Below, in pieces: positions 36,745 to 45,474 of a DNA stretch of 64,000 nucleotides (positions within the stretch are counted from its first letter, which is position 1; each line of letters opens with the position of its first letter). Location: assembly GCA_036397555.1 (NCBI GenBank), contig DASWIS010000015.1, positions 1 through 64,000 on the forward strand, given 5' to 3'. The notes under the pieces were generated by a model. That model searched no databases. It was not told the origin of the DNA and saw only the letters and a list, made by a program, of their open reading frames with translations. This DNA comes from Candidatus Zixiibacteriota bacterium (GTDB lineage Bacteria; Zixibacteria; MSB-5A5; WJJR01). The position numbers and the translations under genes were made by a program.

Positions 36745-37176
36745 GTGCCTTACTCATATAAGTTTCTGGAAGATGTCGCTTTGGCAGACTCGGCCTTTGA
36801 GGTCGAGGCCGACAGTTGGGGCGAGTTGTTCTCCGGCGCGGCCGCGGCTTTAACGGCCGTTATGGTTGATGGCGGCGGTCTTGCCCCCAGCACTCAGCGT
36901 CACCTGGATCTCTCTGCCGGCTCAGTCGAGGACCTGCTCTACGACTGGCTCTCCGAGATCGTATATCTGAAAGACACAGAAAGTCTAATCGTCGCGTCGG
37001 CGCACGCCGACGTGGCCTCGGCTCCGCTTTGGGGAGTTCTCGGGACACTGGAGTGCGACCGGATCGACCCCAAACGGCACCAGATGGGCCAGGATGTCAA
37101 AGCGGTGACGTACCATTTGTTCTCAGTGGAGCAGATTGGCAACAAGTACAAGGCCCGCATCGTATTGGACATCTGA
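36745..37176 (+). CDS. archease (RtcB activator)
   Basis: 143 residues from GTG 36745 with GGGGAGG upstream. N-terminal PYSYKFLEDVALADSAFEVE has the Asp-rich pattern DVALAD of archease in place of the DHTAD seen in archaea. VEDLLYDWLSEIVYLKDTES and the C-terminal DVKAVTYHLFSVEQ plus terminal Asp-Ile complete the family. Archease speeds RNA ligase RtcB guanylylation and turnover. It ends 1 base before the rtcB start. Confidence 0.93.
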   Translation: MPYSYKFLEDVALADSAFEVEADSWGELFSGAAAALTAVMVDGGGLAPSTQRHLDLSAGSVEDLLYDWLSEIVYLKDTESLIVASAHADVASAPLWGVLGTLECDRIDPKRHQMGQDVKAVTYHLFSVEQIGNKYKARIVLDI

Positions 37177-37177
37177 A

Positions 37178-38635
37178 ATGTCGATCCGCGAATCGGCGGT
37201 CCAAGTCAAGCCCTACGTCTGGGAGATCCCCCCCGATGCCAAACCGGGTATGCGTGTCCCCGCGCGCATTCTCGCATCACCGGTGCTCTTTGAATCGATG
37301 GATGATGGTGTCTTTGAGCAGGTTACCAATGTCGCGACCCTGCCCGGCATTCGCCGCCACGCGCTTTGCATGCCGGATGGACATTGGGGATATGGCTTCC
37401 CGATCGGCGGTGTGGCGGCTTTTGATCTCAAAGAAGGTGTCATCTCACCCGGTGGAATTGGCTTTGACATCAATTGCGGGATGCGTCTGCTGCGCACAAA
37501 TCTCACGCTCGACGAAGTCCGACCGAAGCTCACGTCGCTGATGGACACTCTCTACGCTCTGGTCCCCTGCGGAGTCGGCTCAAAAGGGGTTTTAAGGCTC
37601 TCTGACGCCGAGTACAAGGAGATGACGACGTTGGGTGCGGGTTGGTGCGTTCGCCGCGGTATGGGACGCCCTGACGATCTCACGCACATCGAAGAAAACG
37701 GCTGTATCCCCGGAGCCGACCCGGATGCGTGTTCGGAGAAGGCGATTACACGCGGGCTGTCCCAACTGGGCACTCTCGGGTCAGGGAATCACTATCTCGA
37801 AGTCCAGGTGGTCACCCCGGACAATGTCTTCGACCCGGCTGTTGCCCAACAGCTTGGCATTGATCGCCCCAATCAGATCTGCGTGATGGTCCACTGCGGT
37901 TCTCGCGGCTTCGGCCATCAGGTCGGGACCGATTATCTGCGGATCTTCGCCCCAGCGATGCGTCGCCACGGAATCACGACCGCCGACCGTGAACTTGCCT
38001 GCGCCCCATTCGACAGCGATGAAGGGAGAAGTTACTACAAGGCAATGATTTGCGCGGCAAACTCGGCCTTCGCCAATCGACAGATGATTACCCATAAGAT
38101 TCGTGAGGGCTTCGCAAAGACCTTTGACAAGCCCGATTCCGCGCTCGGATTGGAACTTGTCTACGACGTTGCGCACAATATCGCCAAGATTGAACGTTAT
38201 GACATTGATGGACAACCAGTTGAACTCCTAATACACCGTAAGGGTTCAACCCGCTCTTTCGAGCCGGGCCATCCCGAAGTCCCGGAGGTATATCGTTCTG
38301 TTGGGCAGCCCGTTATCGTCGGCGGATCGATGGAGACAGGGTCATATCTCCTCGTTGGTACACGCACGGCGATGCAGGAAACATTTGGATCGACACTGCA
38401 TGGCTCCGGCCGCACCATGTCACGCACCAAAGCCAAGAAGCTTGTTCAGGGCGAAAAACTCCGTAAGAGCATGCTTGACAGAGGGATAGTCATCCGAGCC
38501 GCTTCGCTGAGCGGGCTGGCCGAAGAAGCCGGATTTGCCTATAAAGACATCTCCGAAGTGGTCGAAACAGTCCACGCCTTGGATATATCTCGCCGCGTTG
38601 TTCGCCTGTTGCCGATCGGCAACATCAAGGGCTAA
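37178..38635 (+). CDS. rtcB: RNA-splicing ligase RtcB
   Basis: 485 residues from ATG 37178; earlier in-frame codons overlap the archease gene and lack support. The metal site is complete: GIGFDINCGMRLLRT with Cys100, SGNHYLEVQ with His205, MVHCGSRGFGHQ with His239 and His247, and YDVAHNIAK with His333. The guanylylated histidine is His408 in STLHGSGRTMSR. RtcB joins 2',3'-cyclic phosphate or 3'-phosphate ends to 5'-OH ends of RNA with GTP and Mn2+. With archease next to it, this is an RNA repair pair. A bidirectional terminator follows. Confidence 0.97.
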   Translation: MSIRESAVQVKPYVWEIPPDAKPGMRVPARILASPVLFESMDDGVFEQVTNVATLPGIRRHALCMPDGHWGYGFPIGGVAAFDLKEGVISPGGIGFDINCGMRLLRTNLTLDEVRPKLTSLMDTLYALVPCGVGSKGVLRLSDAEYKEMTTLGAGWCVRRGMGRPDDLTHIEENGCIPGADPDACSEKAITRGLSQLGTLGSGNHYLEVQVVTPDNVFDPAVAQQLGIDRPNQICVMVHCGSRGFGHQVGTDYLRIFAPAMRRHGITTADRELACAPFDSDEGRSYYKAMICAANSAFANRQMITHKIREGFAKTFDKPDSALGLELVYDVAHNIAKIERYDIDGQPVELLIHRKGSTRSFEPGHPEVPEVYRSVGQPVIVGGSMETGSYLLVGTRTAMQETFGSTLHGSGRTMSRTKAKKLVQGEKLRKSMLDRGIVIRAASLSGLAEEAGFAYKDISEVVETVHALDISRRVVRLLPIGNIKG

Positions 38636-38667
38636 ATCCGCTCTTCAGAAGCGATGGATCACAAAGA

Positions 38668-38703
38668 CTCAGCCCCTCCGGTCGACTGACCGGAGGGGCT
38701 GAG
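38668..38703. terminator. bidirectional terminator between rtcB and a giant gene
   Basis: A perfect 16-bp stem (38668-38683 with 38688-38703) around a 4-base GACT loop. It lies 32 bases after rtcB and 28 bases past the minus-strand gene end at 38732, so it can end both. Confidence 0.85.
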
Positions 38704-38731
38704 GTGTTTCGCGTGGTGCTGAAGCGTGGGA

Positions 38732-41700
38732 CTACTTCATCAACGTCATCTTGCGGCTGGCGACAAATTCGCCGGCATTGACGCGATAAAGGTACACACC
38801 TGACGCAACGGAATTGCCGTTTTCATCAAGTCCATCCCAGGAGACTTGCTGCGGACCGACGCCGTTGCCCGCAAATGTGCGGACGGTCTGGCCGGCGACG
38901 TTGTACACCCGCAAGGTCCAGTCACCCTCGTTGACCAGGTCGAACGGAATCACCGTGCCCGCGTTGAACGGGTTCGGGTAGTTCTGGTGCAACGAGTATT
39001 CGGTGGGACGATTGATGGCCGCCGCCGAGGTCGACAGCAGTTGGCCTTCCGCATCCGAGACCTGGTTGTCCACCAGCTCGATGCGTCCGGTGCCCTCGAG
39101 GGGCACGCTAAACAGCGCCTGTGTGCCGGAGGCAACGCTGGTCGGGTTGTTCGCGTCGGGAGAAACCAACACGCGCAACTCGCCATTGCGTGCCGATGAA
39201 CTGATGTTCATCCCCTGGGTCGCGGCGGTGAGCACGGGCTCGCCGATCGCGACTCCGGAATAGCGGAAGACGAACATCGCGCCGCCCAAGCCGTCCGGCG
39301 TGGTGGCGGATACGTTCATGGCACTGTTGTCCACAGAATAGGACACGCTGCCGGCACTGGCATACGGCGACATTCTCGGATTGCCGCCCGGCGGGAACGG
39401 CTGCGCATCACCGGTGATGATGCGAATCAGGTACACCAGGTCCGCGACCGTCAGGACGACACCGTCGTCGTTGACGTCGGAGGCCAATAGCTGCACCGCC
39501 CGCAGGTTGGCATCGGAGTGGAAGACGTCGATGCCATAGATGAAGTACCGTGAATACAGAACCGCATCACCGATCTCGTTGGCGATCGCATTCAGGTTCA
39601 GGTCGCCGCGGTCATCCGGCGGCTCCTGCACACAGACACGGCCGTTGCAGAGGTTGATGATGTCGCGCGGGAACGTCTTGCCCTGGTCGATGCACGAGAT
39701 GTCCGAACCGATCGGCAGGAACGTCGTGTCGCCCGATCTGCTGGAGAGCGCGTTGTCGCCGCAATCCAGGGTGCAGAAGCCCACCAGCAGGCAGGACCCG
39801 ATGAAGTTGCGATCGGAGGTGACCAGGAAGCTCAACGCGATGATCTCGCCGTCCAGAAGGAATTCGGCATCGTCGGGATGATTCGCCGGCCCGTTATCCA
39901 GATCGGCGATGGCGACCACGCGCAGGTAACCGGTCGGGCATCCGCCCGGGCAGTTCGACTGCGGGCTGTGACGCCACGTGAAGTACTCCCATGCGGCCAG
40001 GTTGCCGACCGCCTCGGCGCCTAAGAACGACAAACCGGTTTGATCGTAGCACAGCAGCAGGTCCAGACCGCCGAGCGCGTATCCGTCGGCAATCTTGACA
40101 TACACAGTGACGATCTCACCGTTGAAGGCGTCGATGATCGAGTCGGTCACTTCGCCGGAGTCGCCCGCGCAGAGCGTGAACGCCAGCACGTCGATGGTGA
40201 AGCAGCATTGATCGCTGCCGCCGCAACCGTCGGCGACATCAAGGCACACTTCCCACAAGCCCTCGTCGTTGTTGTCCGACGATTCGGTCTGCCACGAGAA
40301 TTCACCCGTGTTCGGATCGATGCTGGGGGCATTGTGCGGAACACGTCCCGGATCCTGGAGGTGCTCAATCGAGATCAGCGAGAACGTCAGGTCGTCGCCG
40401 TAAGCATCGCTGGCGTCCGCGTCCGTTTCGATCAGGTCGCCCAGGATCGCCAAGTCGATGTTGTCCGGACAATCGATGACCGGATCCGGATTGATGACTT
40501 CGATCGTAAAGTCGCAGTCATCAGTCTTGCCGGTCGCATCGGTGACTCGCACGGTGATCGTGTAGACCTGTCCCAAGTCCGCGCAGTCGGCGTCGAAGCT
40601 GTAAGTCGCGCCGTTGATGCTGCCCGCATTGGTCGGGGCCGGCACTTCACTGACGATCGACCAGGAGACCGGACCGCAATCGACGAACGATGTGGTCAAC
40701 GCCTTGTCGAACGAGTCGTCCCAGTTGACCTGATGTGCGCCGGAGACATTGCACACCGGCGGATTCGAGGTGATCGTCACGTCGAACGAGCAGTCGATCG
40801 AATCGCAGTCGTCGGACCCACGGAAATTGATCGTGTGCAAGCCGACGTCGCTGCAATCGGTGCCGTCCAGATTGAACAACCCGTCGGACGATACCGACAC
40901 GCTCGCGCCGCCGTTAAACGGCGGAACCACGCTCACCAGCGAGTAGGTGATCGCATCGCCGTCCGCATCATCGACATCCAACTGCTTGTCCACGATGCTG
41001 GCGGAATGATGGATCGACTCGTTGTTGTTCGTGCCGCAGGTCGGCTGGGTGTTGGTGACCTCAACGTCGAAGCTGCACTGTGCGGTCGCGCCGCACTGGT
41101 CTTCGACTTCCGCGGTGAGCGTGTGGGGGCCCTTGTCCGCGCAGACCGCGTCATACTCGAACAACCCGTCCGAGGACAACGTGGCGCCCGTCAGCCCGCC
41201 GTCATCAACCAACGTCCAGCTCAGCGACGCGATGTCGCACGCGTCCGGATCGGACGCGTCCAGCTGCTGGCTGAGCGAACCGTTCCACGGCGTGCTCTGG
41301 TCCGGGCACGAGGTCGTGTACGGATCCTCGTTGACCAGATCCCACTCGCCCTTGGACCAGCCCAAGGCAAGCGGCAGGGCGAAGCAATCGAGGGTGACCC
41401 ATGCTCCGGCCGGTGGATAAAATGCTGTGTCTAGCTCGAGATGCCCTATGCAGTCGTCCGGTGTGGTAATCGTAACGGTCCAGAAGTCCGGGTAGTTGCC
41501 GTCCGGAACGCAACCAACGAAGTTGGCGACGCCCTGGTTGCCGGAAACCCCGGTCCCGATCGTCAATCCACCCGGCTGATCTACGCCGGGTACGATTGCA
41601 TCAATCGTACCGCCACCGGTGAGAATCAGGGGCAATCCCCATGCACCCATGTCTGTTCCCGCCAGACTCAAGAAAATCGGGATATCGACCTGGGCACAGC

Positions 41701-41824
41701 GGGGCAATGTCTGCGATTGCAGACCGCCCTGATCCACTCCGCCTGCTGATTGGGCAAAGGCGAGACTGGTTGAAAGAAGCAAGGCCATGCTCACGCAGGC
41801 CAAGACTATAAGTTTATGCTTCAT
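38732..41824 (-). CDS. giant mosaic surface protein 1: Ig-like repeats, cohesin-like, dockerin-like, sorting domain
   Basis: 1030 residues from ATG at 41824, where GGAG precedes it and KHKLIVLACVSMALLLSTS... ends in FAQ; the in-frame ATG at 41920 has no ribosome site. About residues 190-540 hold Cys-rich Ig-like repeats (for example DGDAITYSLVSVVPPFNGG). The cassette shared with the genes at 51296 and 58646 follows: cohesin-like (about 545-735, AFNGEIVTVYVKIADGYALG, LLLCYDQTGLSFLG), dockerin-like pair (about 738-813, RGDLNLNAIANEIGDAVLY and SDVNDDGVVLTVADLVYLI), a beta domain, then a sorting domain (about 943-1030) with QNYPNPFNAGTVI and end KMTLMK. Probably a surface structural or adhesion protein. 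Confidence 0.8.
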   Translation of the reverse strand: MKHKLIVLACVSMALLLSTSLAFAQSAGGVDQGGLQSQTLPRCAQVDIPIFLSLAGTDMGAWGLPLILTGGGTIDAIVPGVDQPGGLTIGTGVSGNQGVANFVGCVPDGNYPDFWTVTITTPDDCIGHLELDTAFYPPAGAWVTLDCFALPLALGWSKGEWDLVNEDPYTTSCPDQSTPWNGSLSQQLDASDPDACDIASLSWTLVDDGGLTGATLSSDGLFEYDAVCADKGPHTLTAEVEDQCGATAQCSFDVEVTNTQPTCGTNNNESIHHSASIVDKQLDVDDADGDAITYSLVSVVPPFNGGASVSVSSDGLFNLDGTDCSDVGLHTINFRGSDDCDSIDCSFDVTITSNPPVCNVSGAHQVNWDDSFDKALTTSFVDCGPVSWSIVSEVPAPTNAGSINGATYSFDADCADLGQVYTITVRVTDATGKTDDCDFTIEVINPDPVIDCPDNIDLAILGDLIETDADASDAYGDDLTFSLISIEHLQDPGRVPHNAPSIDPNTGEFSWQTESSDNNDEGLWEVCLDVADGCGGSDQCCFTIDVLAFTLCAGDSGEVTDSIIDAFNGEIVTVYVKIADGYALGGLDLLLCYDQTGLSFLGAEAVGNLAAWEYFTWRHSPQSNCPGGCPTGYLRVVAIADLDNGPANHPDDAEFLLDGEIIALSFLVTSDRNFIGSCLLVGFCTLDCGDNALSSRSGDTTFLPIGSDISCIDQGKTFPRDIINLCNGRVCVQEPPDDRGDLNLNAIANEIGDAVLYSRYFIYGIDVFHSDANLRAVQLLASDVNDDGVVLTVADLVYLIRIITGDAQPFPPGGNPRMSPYASAGSVSYSVDNSAMNVSATTPDGLGGAMFVFRYSGVAIGEPVLTAATQGMNISSSARNGELRVLVSPDANNPTSVASGTQALFSVPLEGTGRIELVDNQVSDAEGQLLSTSAAAINRPTEYSLHQNYPNPFNAGTVIPFDLVNEGDWTLRVYNVAGQTVRTFAGNGVGPQQVSWDGLDENGNSVASGVYLYRVNAGEFVASRKMTLMK

Positions 41825-42173
41825 TCTCCATTGCTCCTTTACCTTCGTTTCCAAGAAATCAGCGTCAGATAATCCTGACACCGTCGCGCTCTCGCTGCAG
41901 TTTTCCATGATGCAGTGCATCAGGCGTAACCGCCTAAAGCGCTTTAGAATAGGAACACGAAAGGAAATCTATTGGTGACAGGAAACCCTATGGAACGCAG
42001 GGCACCCTCGCGGTCTTGATCTTTCGCGATTCAAAACCAAAGAGTGGTTGATCAATGAGGCTATGTCACTTACAAGCAGCGTGAACTGCTCAGCACGATG
42101 ATGAAGGTAAAGAAAAATGTGAGATTGTCAACTGAATTCACGCAAGTTTCTCAGGGCGGCCTACCGATCCGGC
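41825..42173. other. intergenic region upstream of giant protein 1
   Basis: No gene seen. The minus strand should hold the promoter of the giant gene. The palindrome at 41934-41947 and an adjacent hairpin AGGCG/CGCCT (41922-41935) lie about 100 bases before its start. The rest up to the end of the cysteine-synthase-like gene shows nothing I recognise. Confidence 0.55.
41934..41947. promoter_or_regulatory. 14-bp perfect palindrome, possible operator
   Basis: CTAAAGCGCTTTAG lies about 110 bases before the start of giant protein 1 and touches a 5-bp hairpin. Placement suits a regulator site or a leader stem. Confidence 0.4.
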
Positions 42174-43148
42174 CTACGACAAACCCTCCCGCGCCATCCA
42201 GGTATCGCTCAGAAACTTCGATAAATAGCGCATGCCGCTGTCCGGGAGTATGGTCACCACCCGCAACGGCTCAGACTGCGCCTCCAGCCACTTGCACATT
42301 CCGGCGACTGCGTAGCCGGATGACCCCCCGACGATCATGCCCTCCTCACGGACAATCCGTCTGGCCATGCTAAACCCCTCTTTATCAGTAACTTGCACAA
42401 CCTCGTCGACAACACTGAAATCCATCGCCTTCGTCGGGGTATCAGTGCCGATACCTTCGACCTTATACCGCCCCGGCTCTCCTATGATGTTGTCATGGAA
42501 TATGTTATGGAAAATCGACCCGACCGGATCCACCGCGATGACCTTTATCGACGGATGCATCGTCTTCAGAAATCGGCCAACTCCCGAAAGAGTGCCCCCT
42601 GTCCCGATCCCAGCCACCAAGACGTCAATCTCCCCATCCGTCTGCTCCCAGATCTCAGGCCCGGTTGTCTCCGCGTGGCAGTCGATATTCCACGGGTTGT
42701 GATATTGATCGATCAAGTATGCCCCCTTCGCTTTAGCGAGACGGCGGGCTGTCGAGTAGTACGAATCCGGGTGGGCGGCTGGCACATCCGTCGGGCACAC
42801 AACCACTTCGGCGCCGACTGCACGAATCAGATCGATCTTCTCCGTGGACGTCTTGTCCGGGACCGTAAACAGCGAGCGATACCCCTTGACCGCGGCGACC
42901 ATGGCGACGGCAACCGCCGTGTTGCCGGAGGAATTGTCGATCAACAGCTCGCCCGGCTTAATCAACCCCTCTCGCTCGGCGCGTTCAATGATGTACAGCG
43001 CCATGCGGTCCTTGATCGAGCCGGACGGGTTCAGGTACTCGAGTTTTGCCAATACTTCGTGCGGCAATTCCGTCGTGACATGACGTAACGGAACCAGAGG
43101 CGTGTGGCCGATGCAGGAGAGCAAGTCGTTTCGATGAGTACGATTCAT
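42174..43148 (-). CDS. PLP-dependent cysteine/cystathionine beta-synthase-like enzyme
   Basis: 324 residues, fold type II PLP enzyme. The PLP lysine is Lys46 in YLNPSGSIKDRMA; the Asn-loop is NSSGNTAVAVA (TSGNTG in most relatives) and the phosphate-binding loop is GIGTGGTLSG near 180. SSGYAV near 290 completes the pocket. Length suits cysteine synthase or the catalytic core of cystathionine beta-synthase without a CBS domain. The loop is changed from the usual TSGNTG, so substrate may differ. Same strand as the two genes to its right, 88 bases from the dehydrogenase. Confidence 0.88.
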   Translation of the reverse strand: MNRTHRNDLLSCIGHTPLVPLRHVTTELPHEVLAKLEYLNPSGSIKDRMALYIIERAEREGLIKPGELLIDNSSGNTAVAVAMVAAVKGYRSLFTVPDKTSTEKIDLIRAVGAEVVVCPTDVPAAHPDSYYSTARRLAKAKGAYLIDQYHNPWNIDCHAETTGPEIWEQTDGEIDVLVAGIGTGGTLSGVGRFLKTMHPSIKVIAVDPVGSIFHNIFHDNIIGEPGRYKVEGIGTDTPTKAMDFSVVDEVVQVTDKEGFSMARRIVREEGMIVGGSSGYAVAGMCKWLEAQSEPLRVVTILPDSGMRYLSKFLSDTWMAREGLS

Positions 43149-43236
43149 CAGCCGTCTCCGCTAATAGATTATACGCCAACCGGTTCCGCCGGAACCCGTG
43201 GACCACGAAGCATGTATCCGCATGTCAATTAAAGCT

Positions 43237-44697
43237 TTAGATGATACGGAAGTAGTCCACGAGCGTGCAGCGGCGAGGCCGGGTAAAGGTCGATGCCCTA
43301 GTGATTCCTTCTCCGGTCGTGCCCGCGATCGACATGCTGGCGAATCCTTCACCGCCCAACCCCAGTCCGGCGAGATTCGGACCATTCTTGACGAAGATGT
43401 TACCGTTACAACGCTGCGCCATCGCCGATAGGTTTGCGACATTGGTCGAGTGCATGACGAAGGTGTGCTGATAGTCATGCTCCGCAACGACCGCGTGCTC
43501 TATCGCCTCCTCGAATGTCCGGCAACGGACGATGGGGATGACTGGCATCAACTGCTCGGCCATCACCAGTGGGTGATCCCAATTGACCTCAATGATCGCG
43601 AGTTTGGCATCAATGGGCGGTTTCAAGTCGATCTCGCGGCAGATCTGATCTAAGTCTCTGCCCACCATATCCTTATTCGGCCGTACATGTCGATGCCCGC
43701 GCCCAATTTTGTCCTCTTCAATGACCAATCGCGTCAGACGGTCGGCATCGTTGCCGGTCACTTCAAACGCGCCGTTCGCGATCATCTCACGCTTCAGTGC
43801 ATTGGCGACCTTGTCGACGACAAAGACTTCCTTTTCATCGGTACACAAGATGTTGTTGTCGAAGCTCGCCCCACGGACAATGTCACGCCCTGCCTGCGCG
43901 ATGTCCGCTGTCTCATCGACCACTACCGGGGGGTTGCCGGGTCCCGCGCAGATCGCGCGATTGCCCGAGGTCATCGCCAACTTGACAACCACGCTGCCGC
44001 CCGTCACGAGAATCAGATTGATTCCCCTGTGTTTCATCAGCTTGACAGCGGATTCCTGCGTTGGCTCGGCGACAATCGTGACGGCATTCTCCGGGCCCCC
44101 CGCATCGACAATCGCCTGGTTCAGTGCCACCGCGACCGCAGTACAGACATGCTTGGCCGCCGGATGCGGATTGAAGACACAGGTATTGCCTGAAGAAACG
44201 AGCGAGATCGCATTGTTGACCACGGTGGCAGGCGGATTTGTCGACGGCGTAATGACCCCGACCACCCCGAATGGCGCCGGCTCGACCAGAGTGATCCCAT
44301 GATCACCGGTGAACGTCTGCGGTGAGAGGTCTTCAGGGCCCGGGGTCTTGCGCGCCGACAGCAGGATTTTGTCGAGCTTATCTCCGGGTCGTCCCATGCC
44401 GGTCTCTTCGACCGCCATTTTGCCCCACAACTCAGCATTCGCCTCGGAGACACGTCGCATCCGGTCTACCAGGGCAAACCGTTTGGCCAGCCCGAGATCC
44501 AGCAACTGTTTTTGGGCGATTCGCGCCGCATCGATCGCCTGATCACAATCCACAAATACCGCTCGACCGGGCAAAGAGGCGCCGCTCTCGCGTTGCCGAG
44601 GAGGGATAGGCGAGTGCGACAGACCGCGCCCGGCATGCTTCAGGTCGGCGATGACCTTTGCCGCCAGATCGGAAACTTCGCTATCCGTGAGAGACAA
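43237..44697 (-). CDS. CoA-acylating aldehyde dehydrogenase (EutE/PduP type)
   Basis: 486 residues from TTG at 44697; a stop codon two codons upstream rules out an earlier start. It has the dehydrogenase core with PAPFGVVGVITPSTNP and catalytic Cys285 in FDNNILCTDEKEVFVV, then the EutE/PduP features GNIFVKNGPNLAGLGLGGEG and FTRPRRCTLVDYF. The first 20 residues (SLTDSEVSDLAAKVIADLK) are an amphipathic helix with a linker, like encapsulation peptides of microcompartment enzymes. It converts an aldehyde with CoA and NAD to acyl-CoA. The BMC shell gene lies 160 bases upstream on the same strand. Confidence 0.9.
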   Translation of the reverse strand: MSLTDSEVSDLAAKVIADLKHAGRGLSHSPIPPRQRESGASLPGRAVFVDCDQAIDAARIAQKQLLDLGLAKRFALVDRMRRVSEANAELWGKMAVEETGMGRPGDKLDKILLSARKTPGPEDLSPQTFTGDHGITLVEPAPFGVVGVITPSTNPPATVVNNAISLVSSGNTCVFNPHPAAKHVCTAVAVALNQAIVDAGGPENAVTIVAEPTQESAVKLMKHRGINLILVTGGSVVVKLAMTSGNRAICAGPGNPPVVVDETADIAQAGRDIVRGASFDNNILCTDEKEVFVVDKVANALKREMIANGAFEVTGNDADRLTRLVIEEDKIGRGHRHVRPNKDMVGRDLDQICREIDLKPPIDAKLAIIEVNWDHPLVMAEQLMPVIPIVRCRTFEEAIEHAVVAEHDYQHTFVMHSTNVANLSAMAQRCNGNIFVKNGPNLAGLGLGGEGFASMSIAGTTGEGITRASTFTRPRRCTLVDYFRII

Positions 44698-44857
44698 ATC
44701 CTATCTCTTTGTATCACTGCGGCTTAACTTCGAAAAAGACGCTCTGGAAGGAAACAAGCGACTGCCATGCTTCCCGCTCGACCCTCCCGGGCGCAAAGCA
44801 TGGCAGAATCATCACCACGCCTCGGGCATTCCCGAGGTGGGTCCAGTCGACTACGGT

Positions 44858-45142
44858 TTAAGTTCCGTCGGGCAGCTTCGTCGGGAAGATATCGTGGACG
44901 TTGGTGTGGGGACGCGGGATCACGTGTACCGTCACCAACTCACCGACTCTCTGCGCTGCGGCAGCTCCGGCATCGGTCGCGGCCTTGCAGGCCGCCACAT
45001 CGCCGCGAACCAACGCAGTGACATATCCGCCGCCGATCTTCTCGTACCCGACCAGAGTGACTTTTGCTGCTTTGACCATGGCATCGGCGGCCTCAATGAG
45101 CGCCACCAAGCCCTTGGTTTCGATCATTCCCAGTGCTTCCAT
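44858..45142 (-). CDS. BMC-domain (BMC-H) microcompartment shell protein
   Basis: 94 residues, typical for a single BMC domain of EutM/PduA/CcmK type. It starts [20 protein letters not shown], then [20 protein letters not shown] (edge and pore regions; the pore loop here is KIGGGY) and ends [23 protein letters not shown] forms hexamers that tile the shell facets. Only one shell gene is visible; no BMC-T or BMC-P vertex protein lies nearby. It leads the group with the aldehyde dehydrogenase and the PLP enzyme on the minus strand. Confidence 0.95.
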   Translation of the reverse strand: MEALGMIETKGLVALIEAADAMVKAAKVTLVGYEKIGGGYVTALVRGDVAACKAATDAGAAAAQRVGELVTVHVIPRPHTNVHDIFPTKLPDGT

Positions 45143-45474
45143 AAGTTGGTCCCCGGTCGCCAGTTATAGGGACGTCGACACGACCCCCCGTCCGACCGAA
45201 GTTGGAGCATGGTAGACCCCCCTTGTGACACTGTCAACGAAAAAAGAAGACCGAAGTCAAATTCGCACAACTCTGATTCTTTGCCCTTGGGGCGAGCGAT
45301 GCCTTGCAGTGGCACGTCGTGCGCGAACGATAGGACCGGGCCGTCGTAGAGCTGTCGCCAATCCCGGACTCCGAGCCGAGTGCGGCTCTGTCATCTCGTG
45401 TTCAGCGCGACTCAGTGTTTGTCGGGGCCGGATTCCACTGCTATAATGCGCGTTCGGATCGGCGGTAAACAGCT
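45143..45474. other. divergent intergenic region between the BMC gene and purD
   Basis: About 330 bases; no coding frame is supported. It contains the purD promoter (45419-45447) and should contain the BMC promoter on the minus strand, which I could not pin down. Confidence 0.6.
45419..45447 (+). promoter_or_regulatory. sigma-70-type promoter for purD-purE
   Basis: TTGTCG at 45419-45424 and a perfect TATAAT at 45442-45447 are 17 bases apart, the optimal spacing. The predicted start of transcription is near 45454, about 20 bases before ATG 45475. Confidence 0.7.

Noticed and set aside
40040-41434. A 464-codon plus-strand frame inside giant protein 1
   Set aside because: It is the antisense shadow of the repeat region; no start signal or domain.
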